This document shows positions 17,464 to 25,902 of a DNA stretch of 64,000 nt, in pieces. The stretch is from Candidatus Anaeroferrophillus wilburensis. GTDB taxonomy: Bacteria; Desulfobacterota; Anaeroferrophillalia; Anaeroferrophillales; Anaeroferrophillaceae. Every line of letters starts with the position of its first letter. The first letter of the stretch is position 1. The notes below the pieces were generated by a model. It made no database searches. It saw nothing but the letters and a program-made list of their open reading frames with translations, and was not told where the DNA came from. The stretch is from the NCBI GenBank assembly GCA_016934315.1, contig JAFGSY010000012.1, positions 1 to 64,000 on the forward strand, given 5' to 3'. A program made the translations under genes and the position numbers.

Positions 17464-18561
17464 CTATCCCTGCAGCGCCAGGCCGACGGCAACGGTAAAC
17501 CGGGACGCCTGCTGGCGGCAGATGTTGAGTTGCTCTTCATCTCCTTTGAAAGCGGAAAAATCAAGCTTCGCCAAGGGATCATAGGTCGCACAGGCGACTC
17601 CTAGGGTTTCCCCCAGATAATGTGGCAGATCTGGCAGCTGCGAACCACCGCCGGTCAATACCACCTGCCCCACAGTTCCCTTGTGCATGGTACTCTGGAA
17701 ATAATCGGTAGTCCGGTGAATCTCCAAAGCCAGCTGCTGCATATCCGACTCGAGGGAGTTAAAAACCGCTTCCTGCAATTCCCCCTCGGCCAGCTTGTCA
17801 AACCGGTGGCGATAGAAGCTGACCCCGTGTTCACGAATGAGCTGGCTAGCCAGCTTTGGTTCAAAACCTTTATGGAGGACCAGCGACGCCACCCATGAAC
17901 GGGTGGAAATGGCGAGCCAACGGGTGAGGAGGGGCAAGGAATCGCTGATAATGGCAATGGTCGTTCCATCACCACCGAGATTGACCAGCACCGGGTTTGC
18001 TTCCAGAACCGCCGGCGGACAATGGTGCAGGGCAGCGGCCAGGGACATCTCTTCTGGTTCCAGACACTGGATGGACAAGCCCAGGCGTTCAAAAAAGGTT
18101 TCCAGACGAATAATATCATCCTGCTTTGCCAGGTAGACCCTCACCTGCTGAAGTTCCTGGTGCCCCTGTTTTCGTGCCCCGAGCAGCAGATGATCCCGCT
18201 GAAAAATATCCGGCGACTGCGCCATTTTTTCCTTCAAAGCCCAGTAGATGGCCTGGGGCAGGTCTTTTCCAGCCATCAGAGGCAGCGTCAGCTCCTGACG
18301 GCTCACCAGCTCTGCAGGCAGGGACATGGCAACCGGGATTCCCTTATTGACGTAAGCGGACAGCGCTTTGGTGATGATCTGCGAAAAAAACCCCTCTGAC
18401 TGCGGATCTTTCAAGGCTGGAGCCTCCTCCCCGTAAGGGTAGAAGAGGATATCCTCCACCAGAGACCGTTTTTTCAGCCGGCGCATGAGCACCATCTTCA
18501 ACGAGGTTGGCCCGAAATCGAGGGCCAGCAGCTGATCTTTTTTACTGCCAAGTGAAAACAT
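17464..18561 (-). CDS. mshI: PilM-like actin-fold pilus assembly ATPase
   Basis: 365-residue cytoplasmic protein with an actin-like fold: the phosphate-1 strand LALDFGPTSLKMV at residues 13-25, NLGGDGTTIAIIS as phosphate-2, and VVLTGGGSQLPDLPHYL as the adenosine motif. PilM/MshI binds the PilN N-terminus and couples to the assembly ATPase. It is followed by the pilN-like gene and separated from mshP upstream by a 47-bp gap holding a dispersed repeat. Confidence 0.87.
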   Translation of the reverse strand: MFSLGSKKDQLLALDFGPTSLKMVLMRRLKKRSLVEDILFYPYGEEAPALKDPQSEGFFSQIITKALSAYVNKGIPVAMSLPAELVSRQELTLPLMAGKDLPQAIYWALKEKMAQSPDIFQRDHLLLGARKQGHQELQQVRVYLAKQDDIIRLETFFERLGLSIQCLEPEEMSLAAALHHCPPAVLEANPVLVNLGGDGTTIAIISDSLPLLTRWLAISTRSWVASLVLHKGFEPKLASQLIREHGVSFYRHRFDKLAEGELQEAVFNSLESDMQQLALEIHRTTDYFQSTMHKGTVGQVVLTGGGSQLPDLPHYLGETLGVACATYDPLAKLDFSAFKGDEEQLNICRQQASRFTVAVGLALQG

Positions 18562-18568
18562 CTTTTTT

Positions 18569-18593
18569 CACCACAGAGACACAGAGGATAAAG
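18569..18593 (+). repeat. Dispersed repeat A, copy 2
   Basis: ACCACAGAGACACAGAGG in the mshP-pilM gap, the counterpart of the ACP/acyl-ligase gap sequence but on the opposite strand relative to the genes. Gap-filling copies in two unrelated operons suggest a dispersed repeat rather than a shared regulator site. Confidence 0.5.
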
Positions 18594-18608
18594 AAAATAA
18601 CATCCACC

Positions 18609-18986
18609 TCACTTTTTGAATTTGATCACCATCGACCGCCGGGCATAATCGGACGTGCTCTCATTGCCGCCGGTACCGGTTGCCGTGAGCTGCCAGTAAC
18701 CAGGGGCATCCTGCCGGCAAGCAACAACCGCACGTGACTGGTCAAACTGCATATGGGTTTCTCCCGGGCCGGCAATAACACCCTGATCCAGCATGACAAC
18801 CGCCACCTCGCCGGCGGCACAGGCACCGTAATAGGCCCGGGTTGAGAAGAGCTCATTGGTGGACTCCTTGTCGGCCAGGGTACTCATGGCCAGCATCACC
18901 AGGCCCAAAAATGACAGGATGAGGATCATGAACACCGCAGCAATCAGGGAAACACCCCGGGTATCCCACCAGATACATCTGTTCAT
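18609..18986 (-). CDS. mshP: MshP-like minor pilus protein
   Basis: About 125 residues. The N-terminus has a pilin-like hydrophobic helix (GVSLIAAVFMILILSFLGLVML) preceded by DTRG, with a class-III-type processing region lacking the canonical FTLIE; this is typical of MshP and PilX-like proteins, which cap or prime the fibre. The start at MNRCIW is chosen for its GGAAGG ribosome site 8 nt upstream. Two cysteines in the C-terminal half (CAAGE, CRQDAP) could form a disulfide. It sits between mshO and pilM. Confidence 0.78.
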   Translation of the reverse strand: MNRCIWWDTRGVSLIAAVFMILILSFLGLVMLAMSTLADKESTNELFSTRAYYGACAAGEVAVVMLDQGVIAGPGETHMQFDQSRAVVACRQDAPGYWQLTATGTGGNESTSDYARRSMVIKFKK

Positions 18987-19040
18987 CTTATTACCTTCCC
19001 TTCGCATAAAGGCCGGGGAAACTTTACCAAAAGTCACATT

Positions 19041-19754
19041 TCAGGGGAAATTCACCAATCGTATGCGGTGGTTCAGGACCAATGGCAGAGACTTCTCCGC
19101 CAGACTCAAGGTCACCGCCACGGCCGGTTCCGCAGCCAGGGTCCCCGGCTGCAGAACAAACCGGATCGCCGCAACCTGCCGACAGAGAAATTGGCCATGA
19201 TCCTCACCAGCGCCGGGCTCGTAACCAGAATAGTACAGCAGTGCATCACTGTTGCGACTGACTTTGATTGCCGAGTCACAAACATAATAGCGTTGGCCGG
19301 GGGAGGAACGGCTGATAACTCCGCCGCAGGTAATCCGGTCAGCCGTATTGGTGACAATGGGAAACCGGCTGCCGCCACTATAAAAATCACTGGTACCGGT
19401 GTTGTAAATCACCAACCACATGCCACTGAAATTCCGGCCGCTGAGATCGTCATCAACGTGGAGAACGGCACCGGTAATGGCATTATAGGAACCGCCATAG
19501 GCCGTCCGGCCGAATTCAAGGGCTTCGCCTCCGGCTGAAATACGGACCGAGTTGGGCACCGCGTGGCGCAGTTCCCGCTCGAGCAGCATCATCGCCAGCC
19601 GGCCGCCCGACTGCAGCGATTTCATCACTCCTCTGGTCCGGTAGCCACGGCCGGCGGCATTGATAATCTGGCCGATCACCAGACTGACAATGCCCAGCAG
19701 GACAATGACGATGACCATTTCGATGAGGGTGAAGCCACCTTGCTGTTTTTTCAT
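19041..19754 (-). CDS. mshO: MshO-like minor prepilin
   Basis: Type IV prepilin of about 237 residues. A short leader MKKQQGG is followed by FTLIEMVIVIVLLGIVSL, with Gly before the cleavage site and Glu5 in the mature protein. The globular domain has three or four cysteines (CGGVIS, YYVCDS, FLCRQ). In MSHA systems MshO, MshP, MshC and MshD form the priming and tip complex. Preferred start is the methionine immediately before the leader. It lies between mshD and mshP, as in Vibrio. Confidence 0.85.
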   Translation of the reverse strand: MKKQQGGFTLIEMVIVIVLLGIVSLVIGQIINAAGRGYRTRGVMKSLQSGGRLAMMLLERELRHAVPNSVRISAGGEALEFGRTAYGGSYNAITGAVLHVDDDLSGRNFSGMWLVIYNTGTSDFYSGGSRFPIVTNTADRITCGGVISRSSPGQRYYVCDSAIKVSRNSDALLYYSGYEPGAGEDHGQFLCRQVAAIRFVLQPGTLAAEPAVAVTLSLAEKSLPLVLNHRIRLVNFP

Positions 19755-19769
19755 CCCGCTGCCTATACA

Positions 19770-19834
19770 GTACACCACAGTGACAAAGGTTACCGCTTAA
19801 CGAAGAAAATTGAGTTGTTACGAAGCCATCAATA
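19770..19834. repeat. Repeat D, copy 1 (GAGTTGTTAYGAAGCC type)
   Basis: About 65 bp filling the mshO-mshD gap aligns with 38235-38298 upstream of pyrG at about 80 percent by eye. Shared blocks are CAGTGAC, AAGGTT, GAAGAA and GAGTTGTTAYGAAGCCA. The two places have unrelated genes, so this is a dispersed intergenic element. Confidence 0.55.
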
Positions 19835-20533
19835 GTTGCCTTTGATGCTGACCAATGTGATCGGCTCATTATTCGGGGTCGTTACGATCACGGTTATCTG
19901 TTTGAAGTTGGTCCGCGGCGAAGACCCGCCGCAGCTGTTGTCGGGATCCTGACTGCCCCGGCCGTTGCCGGCCACAGCAAAAGTATAGGGATCACCGGCA
20001 GTTCCCGAACCGCCGCTGATTACCGCATACATCACCTCAACCTGACGGCTGAAGTTGGCGGCTCCAGCAAGCAGCGTTCCCTGCTGATCAGCCAGGTCAT
20101 CACCGGCGGCGGCATTGCCATTATCCTCCAGGAGGCCGTCATAGTCATCAACATCGTCCCATTCCTGGCGGGGACCCACCGCGCCCTCGCCGGCATCCAG
20201 CCCGATGGCCGAGGCGTCATCATCATTGCAGGCCGGATCACAGTCGCAGGGGATGCCGCAGCTGCCGCTGTCATTGCGGCCATCCTTCGCCGCCCCGTCA
20301 CAGGCATCAAGGCAGCCGCCGCCATTGGGGGTCCGTTCGTCCCAGCGCCGGCTGAGAATTTCGTCCATCAGCTCCTGGGCCAGGATAATCCCCTTCTGGC
20401 GGACCAGCGGATCTGAACCGCGCCGCACAATGTTACTGTACAGAGCCATTACCCCGCCGGCGGCAACTGCCAGGACGAGGACAAAGATCACCGTTTCAAT
20501 GAGAGTAAACCCCGACCGTTTGCTAATAGACAT
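19829..20533 (-). CDS. mshD: MshD-like minor prepilin
   Basis: 234-residue prepilin with leader MSISKRSG and mature start FTLIETVIFVLVLAVAAGG, so cleavage-site Gly and Glu5 are present. The middle segment is unusually rich in Gly, Asp and Cys (CLDACDGAAKDGRNDSG, then CGIPCDCDPACNDDDAS), which could bind metal or form disulfides. It overlaps the end of mshC by 11 nt, showing tight operon packing. The role is that of a minor pilin in the priming complex. Confidence 0.85.
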   Translation of the reverse strand: MSISKRSGFTLIETVIFVLVLAVAAGGVMALYSNIVRRGSDPLVRQKGIILAQELMDEILSRRWDERTPNGGGCLDACDGAAKDGRNDSGSCGIPCDCDPACNDDDASAIGLDAGEGAVGPRQEWDDVDDYDGLLEDNGNAAAGDDLADQQGTLLAGAANFSRQVEVMYAVISGGSGTAGDPYTFAVAGNGRGSQDPDNSCGGSSPRTNFKQITVIVTTPNNEPITLVSIKGNY

Positions 20534-21035
20534 AACCGGTGACGCTTTCCAGGTGAAGGGTGATGGAGCTGCCGCCGCGGCTCAAGACAAAATCCACCCC
20601 GGCATAGGACCAGCCGGGATAGTCCGGCTGCCCCCGGCCGGTAAAACCGAGGCTGGTGACGGCGGGACTCGAAGTAATACCATCAAGGCGCAGGCGGTTG
20701 TAAAAAACCACAAAATCCTGGCGATCCATGGGCTGTTCGGCATAGGATTCACCTGCCTCGCGGATACCGTTGCCATTGTCATCCCGCCAAATACAATAGT
20801 GATCCGCCGCCAACCCCAGACGCCACTGCTCGCCATTGCGAATCAGATTCAATTCCTGACAATAGCGCAGATCATCGGCAAAACGCCGGCCGGCGCCCTC
20901 CAGCTCAAACCCTGTATGGCTGAACTTGGGCACCGCCACGGCAGCCAGGACGCCGATCACCAGGATGATCATGATCAGCTCCACCAAGGTGAACGCAGAC
21001 TGGGTTGATATTCTCTGACCTCTCCCGGGGTTCAT
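20523..21035 (-). CDS. mshC: MshC-like minor prepilin with Ala at the processing site
   Basis: 170 residues; leader MNPGRGQRISTQSA followed by FTLVELIMIILVIGVLAAVAVPKF. The residue before the cleavage point is Ala instead of the usual Gly; Glu5 is kept. The globular part contains DDNGNGIREAGE, which fits a DxDxDG-type calcium loop. Its start overlaps the upstream TPR-like gene by 4 nt, so pilin and exporter genes are co-translated. Confidence 0.85.
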   Translation of the reverse strand: MNPGRGQRISTQSAFTLVELIMIILVIGVLAAVAVPKFSHTGFELEGAGRRFADDLRYCQELNLIRNGEQWRLGLAADHYCIWRDDNGNGIREAGESYAEQPMDRQDFVVFYNRLRLDGITSSPAVTSLGFTGRGQPDYPGWSYAGVDFVLSRGGSSITLHLESVTGYVY

Positions 21036-21706
21036 GGAGACCCTCCATCGGCGGCTGACATAAGGTCCGCCAGATACTGTTTCAGAGTCTCATCACTACA
21101 GCGGTCATACAACTGCCGATAGTCGGCCATGGTGACCTCTTGTCCCCGTATCCTGCGGTGCAGCAGGGCAATGAAATCAACCAGGAAGATCGGTGGCCGG
21201 TTCGTTTCCAGGGCCCGGGAAAAATAAAGCATCGCCTGGTCCGGCCGGCTATCCACCTCATAATAGAGCATCCCCAGCAGAAAAGGGAAAATCCACCGGT
21301 CGGGAAATGCCCGGCAGGCTTTTTTGAGCAGCGCTTCGCCGCCATCCCGATCACCGCGATACTGGGGACCGGCGAGGAGCGTTGCCCCATAGAGATAGAC
21401 CAGATAAAAAGATGGATCCAGGTCGGTGATGGCATCAAAGAGATAGAATTCCCGGCTTTTCTCCCCCGGTGCCAGGGGTTCAGGCTGCTGCAGACGGCGG
21501 TGGGCGGTGAGCCAGAGGTAATCAGCCACCACCGACCGGCCATCAAGAGCCAGGGTCTTCAGCACCGTCTTGTGGGGCAGGATGCTCACCTGGGCACTGA
21601 GGGTCTGGTGCTGCCAATCAGTCTGAATCCCCCGATGGGCGGCCAGAACCGCCAGGGCACTGAGACACAAGATGCAGCAGGAAAAAAACCGTTTGGCCAT
21701 CTCCAC
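21032..21706 (-). CDS. TPR-like membrane-anchored protein, unknown role
   Basis: 224 residues with an N-terminal hydrophobic anchor (FFSCCILCLSALAVLAAH) and helical-repeat segments (FPFLLGMLYYEVDSRPDQAM, LYFSRALETN) that resemble one or two degenerate TPRs. It is placed directly after the ABC permease gene (10-bp gap) and overlaps mshC by 4 nt. This bridge between exporter and pilin genes suggests that it works with both (inference). I do not recognise a specific family. Confidence 0.65.
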   Translation of the reverse strand: MEMAKRFFSCCILCLSALAVLAAHRGIQTDWQHQTLSAQVSILPHKTVLKTLALDGRSVVADYLWLTAHRRLQQPEPLAPGEKSREFYLFDAITDLDPSFYLVYLYGATLLAGPQYRGDRDGGEALLKKACRAFPDRWIFPFLLGMLYYEVDSRPDQAMLYFSRALETNRPPIFLVDFIALLHRRIRGQEVTMADYRQLYDRCSDETLKQYLADLMSAADGGSP

Positions 21707-21716
21707 TACCTAAAGT

Positions 21717-22481
21717 TCAAGAAATATCACTGCGGGCAAAACGCCAGCAGGCCAGCACCAGAACAGCGGTCAGGTAAGCTAAGGAATAGATCGCCAGCCG
21801 CACCAGAGATGATGAGGACGGCAGCTGCTGATGAAAGGCTGCCGAGGCCAACTGAAAGGCACCAAAATCAGGCAGCAGATGATAGATGCCAAGACCCACC
21901 AGACCCAGGAGGCCGCCGACCTGCCCGCCAACCTCGGAGAACAGCACCGTTCCATGGCCGCCGACAAACAGCAGCAGCGCAAGGAAGATCGCCGCAAACT
22001 GCGAGCAGAAGGTGGACAGCAGGACAACAATCCCCAACAGCAGGAGATATTTCAGATACAGAAAAAGAGCCGCCACCAGGAAGCCGGTCGTTACCGGCTC
22101 ACCGACCATGGAGAGCAGGACAAAAAATACCGTAGTCAAAGACAGGTGGCTGCAGGCGCCCACCCCGGCAAGGGCCAGGAAGATGCCCAGCAGCACCTGC
22201 CAGCGCTGGACCGGCCTGGTTAGAAGCCAGACCAAACCGCCGTTTTCCCGGTTGCCGGCCACCTGCTGGGCACCCACCAGCAGCACATAGAGGAGCAGGA
22301 AAAAGGCCGCAAAGGCCATTCCCAGATCATAGAACAGTTTATGCTGTTCGCCGATCTGCAGCGGCGCAACCACCAGCGACAGCAGGAGAATGATCAGCGA
22401 GCCGCCAAAGACGGAGACAAACAGTCGTTCACCGATGATTTCGCGGGCAGTGACGGCGGCTATGCGACCTACAGCTCCCAT
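21717..22481 (-). CDS. ABC-2 type transporter permease
   Basis: 254-residue integral membrane protein with six hydrophobic segments (LIILLLSLVVAPLQ, FAAFFLLLYVLLVG, VLLGIFLALAGVGA, FLYLKYLLLLGIVVLLS, AIFLALLLFVGG and a C-terminal LAYLTAVLVLACW). It matches the ABC-2 permease type, with a stretch VAGNRENGGLVWLLTRPV between segments 2 and 3. It follows its ATPase gene by 9 bp. The substrate is unknown. The pair sits inside the pilus locus. Confidence 0.82.
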   Translation of the reverse strand: MGAVGRIAAVTAREIIGERLFVSVFGGSLIILLLSLVVAPLQIGEQHKLFYDLGMAFAAFFLLLYVLLVGAQQVAGNRENGGLVWLLTRPVQRWQVLLGIFLALAGVGACSHLSLTTVFFVLLSMVGEPVTTGFLVAALFLYLKYLLLLGIVVLLSTFCSQFAAIFLALLLFVGGHGTVLFSEVGGQVGGLLGLVGLGIYHLLPDFGAFQLASAAFHQQLPSSSSLVRLAIYSLAYLTAVLVLACWRFARSDIS

Positions 22482-22490
22482 GGCATCGCC

Positions 22491-23207
22491 CTACTGCCCG
22501 ATCGTCTGGAGGAAGAACTCCTCCAAAGGCAACCCAAGAGCTGCCACCCGATACGTTCCACACGTGCGGCCCTGATGGATAATGCCGCAGTGGGTCGCCA
22601 GCTGCTGGATATCGCTGAGCAGGTGGGAAGAGAAAAAAATCGTTGTTCCCTGGTCATGAAGCAGCTGGAGACGTTCGAGCATCTCCCGGCGGCCGGCAAT
22701 ATCCAGGCCGCTGAAAGGTTCATCTAGGATCAGCAACCGGGGATCGTTGACCAATGCCTGAGCCAACCCCAGACGCTGCCGCATGCCCTTGGAAAAATTC
22801 TTCACCGGTCCGCCAATCCCCTCCAGACCGACAAACGCCAACAACTCCAGTGCTCGCCGGTCAGCGTCCGCAGCCCCCACACCACTGAGGCGGGCGGCGG
22901 TCTTTAACAGTGCCAGGGCACTGACATGGGGATAAAAACGGGTTCCCTCAGACAAAAAACCCACCCTGCTCAGCGGGTGGGTTCGAGATCCATCAACAGT
23001 GATGGCAGCCCCCCCGGCATCCGGGGCGGTCAATCCCATGAGCACCCTGAGGGCCGTGCTTTTACCGGCCCCATTGAGACCCAGGAAGGCAAAGCAGGAT
23101 CCCGCCTCAACCGTCATGGAAAAGTCACTCAAGGCGGTTACCGGCTTTCGATGCCAGAAATCCCGGTAATAGCGTTTGGTCACATCCTGAAATACGATGG
23201 CAGACAT
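22491..23207 (-). CDS. ABC transporter ATPase inside the pilus locus
   Basis: About 238 residues. Walker A is GLNGAGKST, the signature NFSKGMRQRLGLAQAL (FSKGM, the ABC-2/DrrA-type variant), and Walker B LLILDEPFSGLD, with the switch His in FFSSHLLSD. The start at MSAIVFQDV is preferred; the in-frame extension upstream is made of degenerate repeat B sequence. It powers the adjacent ABC-2 permease. Confidence 0.9.
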   Translation of the reverse strand: MSAIVFQDVTKRYYRDFWHRKPVTALSDFSMTVEAGSCFAFLGLNGAGKSTALRVLMGLTAPDAGGAAITVDGSRTHPLSRVGFLSEGTRFYPHVSALALLKTAARLSGVGAADADRRALELLAFVGLEGIGGPVKNFSKGMRQRLGLAQALVNDPRLLILDEPFSGLDIAGRREMLERLQLLHDQGTTIFFSSHLLSDIQQLATHCGIIHQGRTCGTYRVAALGLPLEEFFLQTIGQ

Positions 23208-23243
23208 GTTTTTACGGTACACAGCGTAAGATATACGGTGAAC
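23208..23243. repeat. Repeat B, copy near the ABC ATPase start
   Basis: TTTTACGGTACACAGCG and ATATACGGTGAACG abut the start codon of the ATPase gene, again with the TTTACGGT/TATACGGT words. They are third-locus members of the family seen upstream of asnB and the SLC13 gene. Confidence 0.4.
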
Positions 23244-23262
23244 GAGACATATCGTTTGTTGA

Positions 23263-23853
23263 TCACCAATTGCTGGGCCGCACCCCGGCCCCGTCGGCAT
23301 TGTCAGTTCCGGGACGATCGTCGTTGAGATAAATCACCGCATCTTCCATGCGGTCAAAGGTGTTGTTCTCATCCCCCGGATAATAGGCCCAGCCGCTGCT
23401 TTCATCGGCCCGCCGGGGGTCGTAGAAGGCATCAGCCATGCTGGCGTCCCGAACCGCCCGGGCGTTGCTGCTCATGCCGACGGTCATATCCGGCAGGATG
23501 ATCTCCGGCAGACTTTCGTTGCGATTGCCGGCCTGTTTATCCGATTCGATAATCTGATAGTAGCGGATCGTCTGGGGGCGGCTGGCAAGATCAAGGCGGT
23601 TTTTTTGGACCTCTTCCAGCGTCGGCCAGTCTGGGTTCTCACCGGCGGTACCCGTATTGACTCCCGAGGCGAGGATCTTGCCATGGGCAATATGGATTCC
23701 TTCGCGCAGGGCCGCCAGCTGGCTTTTGGCCGCGGCGATCTTCGCCTCATTATGCAAGCCCATGAACTTCGGCACCGCCACCGCCGCCAGGATGCCGATG
23801 ATGACAATCACCAGCACCAGTTCGATCAGGGTAAACCCCTCCCTGCTGCCCAT
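23263..23853 (-). CDS. Type IV prepilin (MshB-like, second pilin)
   Basis: About 196 residues. Leader MGSREG, then FTLIELVLVIVIIGILAAVAVPKFMG: cleavage Gly, Phe1, Glu5 and the long hydrophobic helix are all present. A GGAGG ribosome site lies 5 nt before the chosen ATG. There is no cysteine in the mature domain. It is larger than the MshA-like pilin just upstream and is probably a minor or initiating pilin, since MshB precedes or follows MshA in known loci. It could also be an alternative major subunit. Confidence 0.85.
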   Translation of the reverse strand: MGSREGFTLIELVLVIVIIGILAAVAVPKFMGLHNEAKIAAAKSQLAALREGIHIAHGKILASGVNTGTAGENPDWPTLEEVQKNRLDLASRPQTIRYYQIIESDKQAGNRNESLPEIILPDMTVGMSSNARAVRDASMADAFYDPRRADESSGWAYYPGDENNTFDRMEDAVIYLNDDRPGTDNADGAGVRPSNW

Positions 23854-23939
23854 CACAACCTCCAAATCAGGTTATCGCTTAAGATTGAGCAATCTCCGGC
23901 TTCACAAACCGCCAGCACTCGGCCTCCGCTTCCGTGCTC

Positions 23940-23975
23940 GCCGGCCATCAGTGGCCGGCCTCGAACCGTGACAAA
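23940..23975. repeat. Repeat C hairpin, copy between the pilin genes
   Basis: A perfect GCCGGCC/GGCCGGC stem with a 6-nt loop, followed by CGAACCGTGACAAAC, closely matches the first hairpin in the cysC-cysD gap (there followed further on by GGAACCATGACAAC). It lies in the 167-bp gap between the two pilin genes, where a stable hairpin often sets differential mRNA levels (general knowledge). Confidence 0.5.
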
Positions 23976-24020
23976 CCGCCATGTGAGCTTCCACAAAAAC
24001 GGATAGTGCCGGGATTCAGA

Positions 24021-24503
24021 TTAATCCACCGTAAAACTGCCATCAGCGTTGTCATAGGTCCAGGCACTGTCAGCATCACCATCACCATCCACATCCAAAC
24101 CAGCCTGGGTTCCCGGTCCCGTATAGGTTTCCGTGTCACCATCGGCAGCACCGGCAATACTGGTCTTCGCCCATTTATCGGCAGAGGTAAGGGGCTGCTC
24201 CAGAACATAATCGAAGAAACCGGCTGTGGCGGCAGAGGCAAGGCCATCCAGACTCAGGGGATAATCGGCAGCACCGGCCGTACCTGCAGGTGCCACGCCA
24301 TTGACCAGGTAGGTGGAGTGCCAGATGGCAATCCCGGCCCGCACCGCACCGGCAACCCCCTGCTCGGCCGCTTTTTTGGCATCATCCTGAAAATTGACAT
24401 ACTTTGGCAGGGCCACGGCGGCCAGGACGCCCAGAATAACAATCACCATCACCAGTTCAATCAGGGTAAAACCCCGGTTGCTTTTCATTCTTTCGCGTTT
24501 CAT
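24021..24503 (-). CDS. mshA: MshA-like major pilin
   Basis: About 160 residues before processing. Leader MKRERMKSNRG, mature start FTLIELVMVIVILGVLAAVALPKYV with Glu5. A GGAG ribosome site lies upstream of the chosen ATG. The mature pilin has no cysteine, so the usual C-terminal disulfide loop of MshA/PilA is missing. In its place the C-terminus has DVDGDGDAD (24069-24095), a DxDxDG calcium-loop signature, which may stabilise the fold. It is the first pilin gene after mshG. The long hydrophobic helix lacks an obvious array of aromatic residues. Confidence 0.85.
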   Translation of the reverse strand: MKRERMKSNRGFTLIELVMVIVILGVLAAVALPKYVNFQDDAKKAAEQGVAGAVRAGIAIWHSTYLVNGVAPAGTAGAADYPLSLDGLASAATAGFFDYVLEQPLTSADKWAKTSIAGAADGDTETYTGPGTQAGLDVDGDGDADSAWTYDNADGSFTVD

Positions 24504-24636
24504 AGCATCTTTCTCCTTTGTTGATAAACAGTATTTTGATACTCTCATAAATTCATCGTTGCCATTTCGATAAAACTTTAAAAAAAATAACTAGTTAGGA
24601 GGAACACCAGCACCCGGGGCCACCAGGGTGTGATTG

Positions 24637-24658
24637 CAAACGGTTTTGGCCGCCAGAC
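24637..24658 (-). repeat. Repeat C core, inverted copy
   Basis: A 22-bp sequence with core GGCGGCCAAAACCG (minus strand) matches the end of the cysC-cysD gap element at 20 of 22 positions. It lies immediately downstream of the mshG stop. Confidence 0.5.
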
Positions 24659-24661
24659 GGA

Positions 24662-25900
24662 TCACTTAAACACCTCCATCATGTTCCACCACGGCATGAA
24701 AATCGCCAGGGCCATGAAGAGCACAAAGCCGCCGAGAATAAGCAGCAGGAAAGGCTCAATCAGGGTGGTCATATTTTTGATCGTATAGCGGCTTTCCAGA
24801 TCGAAATAGTCCGCCACCTTGGCCATCATGCCGTCCAGGTTTCCCGCCTGCTCGCCGGCCGCCACCATCTGAATCATCAGGGCCGGAAAAAAGCCGCTGG
24901 CCCGCATGGGCATGGCGAGGGTTTTCCCTTTCTCCACCTGCAGCTTCACCTTTTCAATCTCCCGGCGCAGGACGGCATTGTCCACCACCCCGGCAACCAC
25001 ATCGAAAATGGTCAGCACCGGCACACCGCTGGCCAGCAGCAGGGAGAAAATCCGGGCAAAGCGGCCGAAATTGATCTTCTGGAACAGTTTGCCGAAGACC
25101 GGCATCCTCAGTTTGAAGCGGTCAACGGCCAGGCGGCCGTCCGGCAGCCCGTACACCCAACGATAGCCGAACATGACACCCACCACTGCTGCCAGCAGCA
25201 GGTACCAGTAGTCATGGAAGATGGTATTCATGCCGATCAGCATCCTGGTGGGCAGCGGCAGGGCGGCCCCGGTGCGGGCGAAGATGCCGATAAACCGGGG
25301 AACCACAAAGGTCATGAGAATAACGATGGCAAAAACCACAGACAGGCCTGCAAGTTTTGGGTAGCGGGTCGCTGTCTTAATCTGCTCCCGGGTCTCCCGC
25401 TCATACTCCTGCAGATCGGCCATCCGGTGGAGAATCACATCCAGCTTGCCGGAGATCTCCCCCACCCTGAGCATATTGATATACATGTCGGAAAACAGGC
25501 GCGGATGGCGGGCAAAGGCATCGGAAAGAGATCCCCCCTGCTCCACATAGGTAACGATATCATGCAGTGCAGCAGCGACCAGTGCATTGCCCGATTCCTC
25601 GGCCAGAGTTTTGAGGCAGCTCAGGAGAGGGATGCCGGCGTTGATCAGGGTGGCCAGTTGACGGGTGACAATGATCAGCTCCTCCGGCTTGACCTTCTGG
25701 TAACGGGCGACAACAGACTGGTATCCGGCCAGACACTGCTGGCCAAGAGATGCTTCTTTGATGACCAGAGGCATCATCCCCTGCCTGGTCAGCCAGGCCT
25801 GGACGCCGGCAGGAGATTCAGCCTGACGCACCCCATGGTGCTCCCGGCCATCCTCGTCATGGGCGCGAAACGCATATAATATCAGCTGCTGGGCAGCCAT
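24662..25900 (-). CDS. mshG: Pilus platform protein MshG/PilC-like
   Basis: 412-residue inner-membrane protein with the two-fold GspF/PilC repeat: cytoplasmic domains containing TRQLATLINAGIPLLSCL and FARIFSLLLASGVPVLTIFD, each followed by transmembrane segments (LSVVFAIVILMTFVVP, and the C-terminal LILGGFVLFMALAIFMPWW). It anchors the assembly motor and passes pilins into the fibre. It is separated from mshE by 2 bp, so the motor and platform are made together. Confidence 0.93.
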   Translation of the reverse strand: MAAQQLILYAFRAHDEDGREHHGVRQAESPAGVQAWLTRQGMMPLVIKEASLGQQCLAGYQSVVARYQKVKPEELIIVTRQLATLINAGIPLLSCLKTLAEESGNALVAAALHDIVTYVEQGGSLSDAFARHPRLFSDMYINMLRVGEISGKLDVILHRMADLQEYERETREQIKTATRYPKLAGLSVVFAIVILMTFVVPRFIGIFARTGAALPLPTRMLIGMNTIFHDYWYLLLAAVVGVMFGYRWVYGLPDGRLAVDRFKLRMPVFGKLFQKINFGRFARIFSLLLASGVPVLTIFDVVAGVVDNAVLRREIEKVKLQVEKGKTLAMPMRASGFFPALMIQMVAAGEQAGNLDGMMAKVADYFDLESRYTIKNMTTLIEPFLLLILGGFVLFMALAIFMPWWNMMEVFK

Positions 25901-25902
25901 GA

